Below are positions 56,486 through 64,000 of a DNA stretch of 64,000 nt, one piece after another. Every line of letters begins with the position of its first letter. Position 1 is the first letter of the stretch. The DNA lies in assembly GCF_030408555.1 (NCBI RefSeq), contig NZ_CP047048.1:1240001-1304000 (forward strand), given 5' to 3'. The notes under the pieces are model-generated. The model ran no database searches. It was not told where the DNA came from and saw only the letters and a program-made list of their open reading frames with translations. Position numbers and translations under genes: made by a program. Origin of the DNA: Corynebacterium aurimucosum. GTDB taxonomy: Bacteria; Actinomycetota; Actinomycetes; Mycobacteriales; Mycobacteriaceae.

Positions 56486-57904
56486 ATGTCATATCCCGCT
56501 GAGTTGGATGCTCGTGGCCTCCACGAGTGGGCCTCCCGAACCGTGGAGGAGCTGCAGCGCCGCCGCGCCGAGATCAATGCCCTCAACGTTTTCCCAGTGC
56601 CCGATTCCGACACGGGATCCAACATGGCGCACACCATGGAGTCCGCGTTGGCGGAGGCCAATAAGGGCGAGGTGGACGTGGCCGAAGCCCTGGCCATCGG
56701 CTCAGTGCGCGGCGCCCGCGGCAATTCGGGGATGGTGCTCTCCCAAGTGCTGCGGGGGGTTGCCGATGCCACGACGGATTCGCGCGTGGACGGTGCGGTA
56801 CTCGCCGATGCTTTGACCTTGGCTGTCACTTTGGTGGACCGCGCGCTTGCCGCACCGGTGGAAGGAACGATTATTACCGTGCTGCGAGCCGCGGCGATCG
56901 CCGCCAATCAGGCTGCCGAGCAGCCTGGGGCCGAGCTTCACGGCATCTTGCTCGCAGCGGTCGAGGCCGCACGGAAGGCCCTTGCTGAGACCCCCTCGCA
57001 GCTATCGGCCCTGCGCGAAGCCGGCGTTGTGGATGCCGGTGGAACCGGCTTCGTAATTTTGCTCGAGTGCTTGCTCACTCAGGTCACAGGGCCCGACCCT
57101 GCCAGCCAACCCCTGACGGAGTCGGTGCCACTTTACTCCGCGGAGCCTGCCGTGCGGGAGCCACAGGCAGGAGAAGAGCTCGCAGAGATCGAAGCCATCT
57201 TCTTCTTTGAGGGCAACCTGGGCGACATCGAAGAGACCTTGGCTCCGCTGGGCAATAGTCTCGTCATTGCACGGGCGACGGAAACCTCCGCCAGCGTGCA
57301 CATCCATAGCGCTGAGGCGGGGGCCGTGATCGAAAAGGCCTATTCCCTGGGAAAGGTCAGCAACCTGCGGCTCGAAGCGCTACCGCAGACGGGTCAGGCG
57401 GCCAGCTGCCAAGATTCTGGTGGTGGCGGGGGAGCACAGCGGCGTATCTTTGCCGCGGTGCCTGAAGAGGCAGCGCGGGAGCTTTTTGAGAAGGCGGGGG
57501 CGGACGTCGTCAAGCCCGGCGAAGAACTGCAAAGCGCCGGGGAGGGAGATCTTTTCTTGCCCAATGGCTGCGGTGGTGACCCGGGCAAGGCTACTGTCAT
57601 TCCGACCGATTCCCTGGTAGTCGGGCTGGCGGCGCTCTCGGTTTATGCGCCGAGTTCCGCGCACACCGACGACGTGCTCGCCGCGATGAAGGACGCTGCC
57701 CGCTCCATGCGGGTAGCCTACCCAGATAGAGAAAACGTGGCTGGGATTCTAGCGGCATGTCGTACTCAGCTGGGCTATGGCGGCGAGCAGATCACGGTGC
57801 TGACTGGCCTTGAGCTAGAGGAAGACGAGTTAGCCCGAGAGTTGGGGGTTGATGTCGTGGTTCTGCACGTGCCTGGACTGCGCACTGAGATTGGGGTGGA
57901 GTAG
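56486..57904 (+). CDS. DAK2/DegV-type kinase-like protein (FakA/YloV family)
   Basis: 472 residues from ATG 56486; TAGACT lies 7 nt upstream (leaderless), and the earlier in-frame GTG is inside ung. N-terminal DAK2 domain with NVFPVPDSDTGSNMAHTM (Mg-ATP Asp residues, about 34-52) and GARGNSGMVLSQ; C-terminal FakA-like region. In Firmicutes FakA phosphorylates fatty acids bound to FakB; here the partner is not in the window. Shorter than the usual 550 residues, as in other actinobacteria. Precedes recG by 3 bp. Confidence 0.82.
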   Translation: MSYPAELDARGLHEWASRTVEELQRRRAEINALNVFPVPDSDTGSNMAHTMESALAEANKGEVDVAEALAIGSVRGARGNSGMVLSQVLRGVADATTDSRVDGAVLADALTLAVTLVDRALAAPVEGTIITVLRAAAIAANQAAEQPGAELHGILLAAVEAARKALAETPSQLSALREAGVVDAGGTGFVILLECLLTQVTGPDPASQPLTESVPLYSAEPAVREPQAGEELAEIEAIFFFEGNLGDIEETLAPLGNSLVIARATETSASVHIHSAEAGAVIEKAYSLGKVSNLRLEALPQTGQAASCQDSGGGGGAQRRIFAAVPEEAARELFEKAGADVVKPGEELQSAGEGDLFLPNGCGGDPGKATVIPTDSLVVGLAALSVYAPSSAHTDDVLAAMKDAARSMRVAYPDRENVAGILAACRTQLGYGGEQITVLTGLELEEDELARELGVDVVVLHVPGLRTEIGVE

Positions 57905-57907
57905 ACC

Positions 57908-60004
57908 ATGCTGGGCTGGCAGGATGACCGCGCACTGACGGATATCTTGGCAAAGAAGGATGCCGCGGCTTTCAAGCGCGCCTTCGGATACACCACGTGC
58001 GGGGAGCTGCTCAGCCACTATCCGCGCGACTACATCCGCCACAATAAGGACGTGGGCCTCGGCGGTGCTGAGGATGGTGATCACGTCACCATCACTGGCG
58101 TTATCGAAGAACTCCGCGTTAAACACACATCTAAAGCCGTGGTGTTTATCCTCTACATGGATAGCGGAGTCCAGGCCTCCTTTTTCAATGCGCACTACGT
58201 GCAGCGCGTGCTGGGGCGCGGCATGCGCGTCATGCTCTCCGGCAAGCTGAAATACTTCCGGGGATACCCCAGCTTGCAGCACCCCGATTTTCTCATCCTC
58301 GACCCCGGCCGCTATCAGGAGTCCCTGCTGGATAGCACTACTGGGCAGGGGACAGGTTCGCTGAAGAAGCTCTCCCAGTTCGGCTCGCTGGAGACCTTCC
58401 TGCAGCGCGAATGGATTCCCGTGTACCCGGCTAGCGGAAAGGTGACGTCGTGGTACATCATGGGCGCTATCCATAAAGTGCTCGAGCACACCCCACCGAT
58501 CCCGGAGCCGCTGGACTATCGGATGATGGTGACGCTGGATCAAGCCGTGCGCGAGATCCACGAACCGGGTGATAATGGCCCGGAGCGCGCTATCCAGCGC
58601 CTCAAGTACAACGAGGCCCTATCGGTGGGCCTAGTTATGGCCTTGCGTCAGCGCGATGTCAAGGCGCGCACGGCAACCCCGATGCCGGCAATTCTGGAAG
58701 GTTACCGCGATGAGCTGCTCAGCGAGCTACCCTTCGCGCTGACTGACGGTCAACGACGTGTCATCGGCGAGATCGACGCAGATCTGTGTGGCACCGCGCC
58801 CATGATGCGGCTGTTGCAAGGTGAGGTCGGTTCAGGCAAAACGCTCGTTGCCACCTGTGCCATGCTGCAGGCGGTTGATGCTGGAAAACAAGCTGCACTG
58901 CTTGCCCCGACGGAGGTACTGGCGGCGCAGCATGGGGCGTCGATTAGCGCCAGCGTTCCCGAAGGTGTCACCGTCACGGTCCTAACGGGTTCGATGAAGA
59001 CGGCGCAGAAACGCAAAGCTTTGTTGGAGATTGTCTCTGGCGAGGCCGATATCGTGATTGGCACCCACGCCATCATCCAGGACAGCGTTGAATTCTTCGA
59101 TTTGGGCCTCGTCATCGTGGATGAGCAGCACCGCTTTGGCGTCGAACAGCGCGATAGCCTGCGCACCAAAACTCGGGAGGGAACCAGCCCGCACCTGTTG
59201 GTGATGACTGCGACACCTATCCCGCGCACGATTGCCATGACGGTGTTCGGTGATCTAGCGGTATCGACGCTCAAGGAGCTACCCGGTGGACGCAAACCTA
59301 TCTTGTCCGCGGTGGTTCCCGAATGGAAGCCGGAGTGGGTACGCCGCGCCATCGAGCGCATCCGTGAAGAGGTAGGCAAGGGTCACCAGGCTTATATCGT
59401 TTGCCCGCGGATTGAAGGAGAGGGCGGTGTGGAAACCATGTCGGTTCAACTGCGCAACCTTCCCTTGCGCGGACTGCGGGTGGAGATGCTCCACGGCAAA
59501 ATGCCCGATAAGGACCAAGTAATGGAGAGCTTCGCGCGCGGGGAGATTGATGTCCTCGTGGCCACCACGGTCATTGAAGTCGGCGTCGATGTTCCCAATG
59601 CCACCGTCATGCTGATCCGGGAATCGGAGAACTTTGGAGTCTCGCAGCTGCACCAGTTGCGCGGGCGCGTGGGACGCGGCGGCAATGAATCGGTGTGCCT
59701 GCTGCACACGACGGCTGAGCCTAATAGCAAGTCTTTCCGGCGTATCAAAGCTATCGCGGATACGCCATCTGGTTTTGACCTAGCTGAGCTCGACCTACAG
59801 CAACGCCACGAAGGCGATATCTTAGGAACACTGCAATCCGGTACGAAGCGCACGCTGAAGTTGCTGAACCTCATCAATGACCGGGACATCGTCGAGCGCA
59901 CGCATGCTGATGCCGCCGCGTTGGTCGAGCGTAACCCTGAATTAGCGGAGGAACTGACGCACAACCTAAGCGCAGATGAACAGGGATTTTTGGAGAAAAA
60001 CTAG
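57908..60004 (+). CDS. recG: ATP-dependent DNA helicase RecG
   Basis: 698 residues. Rescues stalled forks and processes Holliday junctions. N-terminal OB wedge domain (GDHVTITGVIEEL, about 58-150), Walker A GEVGSGKTLVA (about 305-315), DEQHRFGVEQR (about 406), TATPIPRT, ATTVIEVGVDVPNATVMLI and QLRGRVGRG. Starts 3 bp after the kinase-like gene, without a terminator between. Confidence 0.96.
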   Translation: MLGWQDDRALTDILAKKDAAAFKRAFGYTTCGELLSHYPRDYIRHNKDVGLGGAEDGDHVTITGVIEELRVKHTSKAVVFILYMDSGVQASFFNAHYVQRVLGRGMRVMLSGKLKYFRGYPSLQHPDFLILDPGRYQESLLDSTTGQGTGSLKKLSQFGSLETFLQREWIPVYPASGKVTSWYIMGAIHKVLEHTPPIPEPLDYRMMVTLDQAVREIHEPGDNGPERAIQRLKYNEALSVGLVMALRQRDVKARTATPMPAILEGYRDELLSELPFALTDGQRRVIGEIDADLCGTAPMMRLLQGEVGSGKTLVATCAMLQAVDAGKQAALLAPTEVLAAQHGASISASVPEGVTVTVLTGSMKTAQKRKALLEIVSGEADIVIGTHAIIQDSVEFFDLGLVIVDEQHRFGVEQRDSLRTKTREGTSPHLLVMTATPIPRTIAMTVFGDLAVSTLKELPGGRKPILSAVVPEWKPEWVRRAIERIREEVGKGHQAYIVCPRIEGEGGVETMSVQLRNLPLRGLRVEMLHGKMPDKDQVMESFARGEIDVLVATTVIEVGVDVPNATVMLIRESENFGVSQLHQLRGRVGRGGNESVCLLHTTAEPNSKSFRRIKAIADTPSGFDLAELDLQQRHEGDILGTLQSGTKRTLKLLNLINDRDIVERTHADAAALVERNPELAEELTHNLSADEQGFLEKN

Positions 60005-60046
60005 GCTTGTCACCGCGGGAAACTGAGGGGAGATAGGGTAGAAGCC

Positions 60047-60649
60047 ATGACCAGAATCATCGCCGGAGAAGCCCGCGGGCGCACCATCAAGGTGCCCGAA
60101 GCTGGGACGAGGCCCACGTCCGACCGTGCCCGCGAGGGCCTTTTCTCATCGTTGAATGTGCGCTGGGGGTTCATTGATTCCCGCGTGTTGGATCTCTTTG
60201 CTGGTTCCGGCGCCTTAGGCCTTGAGGCAGCTAGCCGTGGCGCTGAGGAAGTCGTCCTCGTGGAGAATAATGCCGCGGCCGTGAAGGTCATTCGCCACAA
60301 TATTGGGGTGGTGAAGCACCCGCGCGTGGAGGTACGAGAAATGAAAGCCTCGTCATACCTTGCCACCGCACCGCGCGGCTACTTCGACATGGTGCTCGCG
60401 GATCCGCCCTATGACTTCGATGATGTTGATGGTCTTCTCGCCGCCATCGAGCCGGTGCTGGATGATGCCGCGATAGTTGTCATCGAGCGCCACGTGGACT
60501 CGCCGCACACACAGTGGCCAGATGGCTTTGAGCCCACCGGTCAGAAGCTTAAGAAGCGGACCTTTGGCATCGCGCGTTTTGATATGGCGATCTATCACCG
60601 CAGTGCGGATAGCTCGAAGATCGATACCACCGGAACCCAGGAGGACTAG
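60047..60649 (+). CDS. rsmD: 16S rRNA (guanine(966)-N2)-methyltransferase
   Basis: 200 residues. TRPTSDRAREGLFSSL, SAM motif VLDLFAGSGALGLEAASRG and catalytic LADPPYDF are diagnostic. TAGGGT lies 7 nt before ATG 60047, so a leaderless start with its own promoter after recG. coaD follows with 2 bp spacing, the usual rsmD-coaD pairing. Confidence 0.95.
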   Translation: MTRIIAGEARGRTIKVPEAGTRPTSDRAREGLFSSLNVRWGFIDSRVLDLFAGSGALGLEAASRGAEEVVLVENNAAAVKVIRHNIGVVKHPRVEVREMKASSYLATAPRGYFDMVLADPPYDFDDVDGLLAAIEPVLDDAAIVVIERHVDSPHTQWPDGFEPTGQKLKKRTFGIARFDMAIYHRSADSSKIDTTGTQED

Positions 60650-60651
60650 CC

Positions 60652-61128
60652 ATGCCGACTCACGCCGTATGCCCCGGTTCTTTCGATCCCATCACGCTGG
60701 GGCACGTCGACGTTTTTAATCGTGCCAGCGAGCTTTTTGACAAGGTCACGGTGCTGGTGACGGGAAACCCCGACAAGCCTTCTGGGCTGTTTAGCGTGGA
60801 GGAGCGCGTGGACCTTATTCGCCGTACCGTTTCCCCGGAGATCGAGGTGGACTGGTGGGGCGGATTGTTGGTGGATTACACCAGCGCCCATGGCATAGAC
60901 ACGATTGTGAAGGGCTTGCGCTCCTCCTTGGATTATGAGTATGAGCTGCCGATGGCGCAGATGAACCGGCGCCTTTCCGGAATCGATACCGTCTTTTTGC
61001 TCACGGATGAGAAATACGGATATATCTCTTCTTCGCTGTGCAAGCAGGTGGCGCAGTACGGCGGTGATGTTACGGGTATGTTCCCGGATCATGTGGCTGC
61101 CGCAGTGATGGAACGCTACCGAGGCTAA
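60652..61128 (+). CDS. coaD: Phosphopantetheine adenylyltransferase
   Basis: 158 residues. Penultimate step of coenzyme A synthesis. CPGSFDPITLGHVDV (nucleotidyltransferase HxGH), KGLRSSLDYEYELPMAQMN and YGYISSSLCKQVA (ISSS) are intact. GGAGG inside the rsmD end serves as ribosome site. Confidence 0.97.
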   Translation: MPTHAVCPGSFDPITLGHVDVFNRASELFDKVTVLVTGNPDKPSGLFSVEERVDLIRRTVSPEIEVDWWGGLLVDYTSAHGIDTIVKGLRSSLDYEYELPMAQMNRRLSGIDTVFLLTDEKYGYISSSLCKQVAQYGGDVTGMFPDHVAAAVMERYRG

Positions 61129-61134
61129 AGGGAT

Positions 61135-61890
61135 ATGTCTGTACTGGCAATACCCCTCGTTGTCCTACTTACCGTCATCGCTGGCTCGTGCTTGCAGCGA
61201 GTCTCCGGCATGGGCCTGGGCCTCATTGGTGGGCCCATCCTGACGCTTTTCCTCGGCCCCGTCGAAGGCATCATGGTCATCAACGTCTTGGCCTGCCTCA
61301 ATGCCATCCTCACGACCTATTCGATGCGTGAGAATGTGGACTGGGGAAAGTGGCTGCGCATCGGTCCTTTCATGGTCCTCGGCTCAATTCCGGCGGCGCT
61401 GCTCATCGCCCGTATTGATACTGCGGCGTTGTTGGTTCTGGTTGGTGCCGCCTTATTGATTGCGCTGGCCGTGGTGGTCTTTGGGCGCAAGTTCGTCCCG
61501 GAGATGAGTGGCACGGGCCCGGCCATCTCCGCGGGTATTTTGGGCGGGTTCACCAATACCCTGGCCGGCGTGGCTGGCCCGGTCATCACGGTCTATGCCC
61601 AGGCCGCGCGGTGGCCCAAGGAGGTTCTCGCGCCGACCCTGCAGCCCTGCTTTGTCATCGGCGGATTGTCCTCTGTTCTGACGAAGTACTTCTTGGGCTC
61701 CGGCGGCTTTGACGGTTTGCACTGGCTGGTGTGGCCCTGCGGGGTAATTGGAATGTGCGTTGGCATTCTCTTAGGAAAGAAGATTGCTGGGCGCGTCTCT
61801 CGGGACAAGGCCCATAAGCTATCACTGTGGCTGGCCAGCCTAGGAGCGCTCAGCGCATTGCTGCGAGGCCTTTTTACTCTGGGTGCTTAA
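61135..61890 (+). CDS. TSUP (TauE/SafE) family membrane permease
   Basis: 251 residues with about eight membrane helices in two repeats; first-repeat motif RVSGMGLGLIGGPILTLFLGP and second-repeat GILGGFTNTLAGVAGPVITVYAQA (only parts shown in family alignments) match sulfite/organosulfur exporters. Substrate unknown. Starts 6 bp after coaD. Confidence 0.82.
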   Translation: MSVLAIPLVVLLTVIAGSCLQRVSGMGLGLIGGPILTLFLGPVEGIMVINVLACLNAILTTYSMRENVDWGKWLRIGPFMVLGSIPAALLIARIDTAALLVLVGAALLIALAVVVFGRKFVPEMSGTGPAISAGILGGFTNTLAGVAGPVITVYAQAARWPKEVLAPTLQPCFVIGGLSSVLTKYFLGSGGFDGLHWLVWPCGVIGMCVGILLGKKIAGRVSRDKAHKLSLWLASLGALSALLRGLFTLGA

Positions 61891-61915
61891 ACAGCGTCTC
61901 GGTATGGTGGAGTCC

Positions 61916-62770
61916 ATGGCGAAATTCAAGATTGAGGACGCGCTCGCCCTGCGAGCTGGCAAAAATTTTCAGATTGACTCGGTTGATGCCTCGGCAACGC
62001 CTGGCTTCGACGGCGATAAAGCGGCGCTCGACGCCCGCTTCTCCAAGTATGACGATGAGCTCTATGAGCTGCAGGAGCGGCTTTTTGCCAACGGCCGCAG
62101 CTACGGTGAGGACGCCCCGGCGGTGCTCATCGTCCTGCAGGGCATGGATACCTCGGGCAAGGGCGGTGCTATCCGCCACGTGTTGAGCACCTTCGACCCG
62201 CAAGGAACCACGACCGTCGGCTTCGGTAAACCCACCGAAGAGGAGCTAGAGCATGACTTCCTGTGGCGCATCCGCAAACACGACCCGCAGCCGGGACAAA
62301 TCGTGGCCTTCGACCGCTCCCACTACGAGGATGTCCTCATTCAGCGCGTGCACGAGTGGGTGGATGAAGAAGAGGTGGATCGGCGCATCGAGGCCATCCG
62401 TGACTATGAGCTGGAATTAACGGCCAGGGGAGTCAAGGTCATCAAAATCTTCCTTCACTTGTCCAAGGAAGCCCAGAAGGAGAATCTGCTGGAGCGCACG
62501 GAGCGGGAAGACAAGTTCTGGAAATACGACCCGGCTGATGTTGAGGAGCGCGCCTATTGGGATGAGTACATGTCGGCCTACGAGGATGCTATTCAGCGCA
62601 CGGATGAAAACTACGCGCCCTGGTACGTCATTCCTACCGATAACAAGAAGTATGCCCGGATGGCGCTGAAGTTTCTCATCGTGGATCTCCTGCGCCACCT
62701 AGATCTGGAATGGCCGGCGCCCGACTTTGATCCGGAAGTCGAGCGCCAGCGTATTAAGGACGCTGACTAA
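61916..62770 (+). CDS. ppk2: Polyphosphate kinase 2 family protein
   Basis: 284 residues from ATG 61916; TATGGT 7 nt upstream supports this over the open frame to 61883. P-loop LQGMDTSGKGGAIRHV (about 79-94), FDRSHYEDVLIQRVH and the lid Arg-rich segment LLERTEREDKFWKYDP define PPK2. Transfers phosphate between polyphosphate and AMP/ADP or GDP. The subclass (AMP versus ADP preference) is not decided here. Confidence 0.9.
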   Translation: MAKFKIEDALALRAGKNFQIDSVDASATPGFDGDKAALDARFSKYDDELYELQERLFANGRSYGEDAPAVLIVLQGMDTSGKGGAIRHVLSTFDPQGTTTVGFGKPTEEELEHDFLWRIRKHDPQPGQIVAFDRSHYEDVLIQRVHEWVDEEEVDRRIEAIRDYELELTARGVKVIKIFLHLSKEAQKENLLERTEREDKFWKYDPADVEERAYWDEYMSAYEDAIQRTDENYAPWYVIPTDNKKYARMALKFLIVDLLRHLDLEWPAPDFDPEVERQRIKDAD

Positions 62771-62773
62771 GAG

Positions 62774-63304
62774 CTAGTCGCTTTCTGTGCCATCGACGTC
62801 GCTGGCCAGCTCGCGGGCGGCGGCGTTAAACGCATCCAGAACAGACAGCAGCGCTTCTTGCGCATTGATGATGCCGAGGTTGAGCGCGTGAAAGAGCTGG
62901 TCCTCGTTCAGACCAGCGGTGGTGACGAAGCACGCATCACCGCGCAGCTCAACCTCATCCTCAGCTAAACCAACGAGCGCGCGCCCATCGAAAGCACCGG
63001 AATTGAACTCGTTGCAGAGCACATGGAAGATGGGGAGCATCTCCGCATTGAGCTGTGTGGACAGCACGCTCTCGATGCGCACGAGGCCCTCTTCCACGGT
63101 GATGACCCAGTCAAGGTCGTTGAGGCGGGCAACTGCGGTTGTCGCATCTTCAGGGTGCGCGGTGGCTGCCATATCCAGCTCGGCGCCGTTGAGCACGCTC
63201 AACACGCGGTCCCGGCCGACGGCGGCCAGCGGTGATCCGGAGAGAATGTCGAAAGGATCGGAACTGCCGGATGCATTCTGGTTCTGATGTGGGTCCTGGC
63301 TCAT
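62774..63304 (-). CDS. YbjN-domain protein, third of a tandem set
   Basis: 176 residues; a Gln/Asn-rich N-terminus (1-25), then a YbjN-like alpha/beta domain resembling type III secretion chaperones (DWVITVEEGLVRIESVLS, LPIFHVLCNEFNSG, DEVELRGDACFVTTAGLNEDQL). Ends in an Ala/Asp-rich helix shared with the gene at 63822. Starts in an ATGA overlap with the preceding gene. Cytosolic; role unknown. Confidence 0.7.
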   Translation of the reverse strand: MSQDPHQNQNASGSSDPFDILSGSPLAAVGRDRVLSVLNGAELDMAATAHPEDATTAVARLNDLDWVITVEEGLVRIESVLSTQLNAEMLPIFHVLCNEFNSGAFDGRALVGLAEDEVELRGDACFVTTAGLNEDQLFHALNLGIINAQEALLSVLDAFNAAARELASDVDGTESD

Positions 63305-63825
63305 GCTTGCTCCTCCTTATCCCAGGTGACAGCCTGCGGGAAGCGCTGTGCCACGACGTCGAAGATCTCAGCGAAGCTGGCCAGTGAACTCAGCAGGAAA
63401 TGGCCGAGCTGAGCCAAGGAGAGGCCTTCGCCCACGCCCATGGCGCGGTTGGCGCCTAGGTGGATCTCCGCGTTACCCTTCGCATCCTCTTCTACGAGGA
63501 AGTTCAGGGTGGGCGCAACGCTGGCCCAGTTCAGCTCCGCCACCACGGCGGCTACCTCCGGTTCGAGGTGTGCTGGAAGAGTGCCCTCCCACGAGGCGAA
63601 GGCACTGAGTACCTCGCCTTCAGCGTCGAGCTCACAGTGCACTGCGATATGGGGGACACCGGTCTGCAGCACGCGGCGCGCGGAATCGGCACTGTCGGCG
63701 CCAGTGTCAGCGTCGTCTTCTGGCTCTGGGGTTGCCTCGATGAGTGCATAGTCGGCGGCGATAAGCTCGCACAACTGCGCCAACCGGTCGATGGTGACCG
63801 GCTCAACCACGTGGAGATCGGTCAC
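63301..63825 (-). CDS. YbjN-domain protein, second of a tandem set
   Basis: 174 residues with the same fold: VTIDRLAQLCELIAADYALIEA, a polar insert with DDADTGADSADSA, HIAVHCELDAEG, ALVAELNWASVAPT-like core and LGANRAMGVGEGLSLAQLGHF. Overlaps both neighbours by ATGA junctions, so the three products are probably made in fixed ratio. Confidence 0.7.
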   Translation of the reverse strand: MTDLHVVEPVTIDRLAQLCELIAADYALIEATPEPEDDADTGADSADSARRVLQTGVPHIAVHCELDAEGEVLSAFASWEGTLPAHLEPEVAAVVAELNWASVAPTLNFLVEEDAKGNAEIHLGANRAMGVGEGLSLAQLGHFLLSSLASFAEIFDVVAQRFPQAVTWDKEEQA

Positions 63826-64000
63826 TGCTGCTCACCCTGAGCACCCTCGGCCCCCTCGCCCGCCTGCGCGGCTGACTCGGAACCGAGCTTGGCCATTTCT
63901 TCGGCAGCGGCGACCATGGCGTTCTGGGCGTTGATGACGCCGTCCACAGAGGCGCGCAGTGCGGCCGCGAGTTGTTCATCGGTCATTCCGGCCGCGCAAG
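63822..64000 (-). CDS. YbjN-domain protein, first of a tandem set (5' part outside window)
   Basis: The C-terminal 58 codons only. AGMTDEQLAAALRASVDGVI is closely parallel to AGLNEDQLFHALNLGIINAQ of the gene at 62774, so the family assignment is by internal comparison. Ends in a Gly/Glu/Gln-rich tail. The start lies beyond 64000. Confidence 0.65.
   Translation of the reverse strand, partial: CAAGMTDEQLAAALRASVDGVINAQNAMVAAAEEMAKLGSESAAQAGEGAEGAQGEQQ

Overview
The window is a high-GC actinobacterial chromosome segment, almost certainly Corynebacterium. This rests on corynebacterial hallmarks: an ilvBNC operon behind an Ile/Leu/Val leader peptide, the gene order ilvD-ilvBNC-serA-leuB-FAH protein-gltX-ltbR/leuCD-mutT-gpsA-ddl-thiL-ung-recG-rsmD-coaD as I know it from C. 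glutamicum, a GT87 envelope arabinosyltransferase-like protein, and many promoters whose -10 hexamer sits 6-8 nt before the start codon (leaderless mRNAs). The species cannot be fixed from the sequence alone; the C. aurimucosum/minutissimum/striatum group is a guess.

Layout. 1-1.9 kb: end of an SGNH acyltransferase and a GT87 membrane glycosyltransferase. 1.8-8 kb: branched-chain amino acid block (ilvD with a PH-domain membrane protein on the minus strand; attenuator, ilvB, ilvN, ilvC on the plus strand). 8.1-17 kb: a GmrSD-like DUF262 protein, a lipoprotein, serA, leuB, a cNMP/CBS/DUF294 protein coupled to a DEDDh exonuclease, and a Cg1458-type fumarylacetoacetase-fold protein. 17-18.1 kb: isochorismate synthase. 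18.2-27.1 kb (minus): a seven-gene, translationally coupled 'anchored-repeat' ABC transporter operon (ATPase, permease, a metal-type binding protein with an inserted surface domain, and four wall/membrane-anchored choice-of-anchor M proteins). 27.2-29.2 kb: gltX, tRNA-Gln, tRNA-Glu.

29.0-44.5 kb is an accessory island between two identical tRNA-Glu genes. It begins with degenerate IS1249-like transposase debris and a 420-bp internally deleted element with perfect terminal repeats. A long plus-strand defence operon follows: 20-aa leader peptide, hsdM (frameshifted), hsdS, a TIGR02391 protein, hsdR, a 31-aa ORF, a YgjP-like zinc peptidase (frameshifted in an A8 tract, upstream of HELAH), then hamA and hamB (Hachiman anti-phage system). 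The right part holds a truncated serine hydrolase and a small regulator/membrane-protein operon with a tandem palindromic operator.

44.6-64 kb returns to backbone: a lipoprotein, a histidine-rich repeat protein, a secreted trypsin-like protease, ltbR/leuCD with a shared operator, mutT1, gpsA, ddl, a double-DUF3515 protein, thiL-ung, fakA-like, recG, rsmD, coaD, a TSUP permease, ppk2 and three overlapping YbjN-domain genes (the last cut by the window end). Functionally the backbone centres on Ile/Val/Leu and Ser synthesis with its own control elements, while the island carries phage defence, part of which looks switched off or slippage-dependent.
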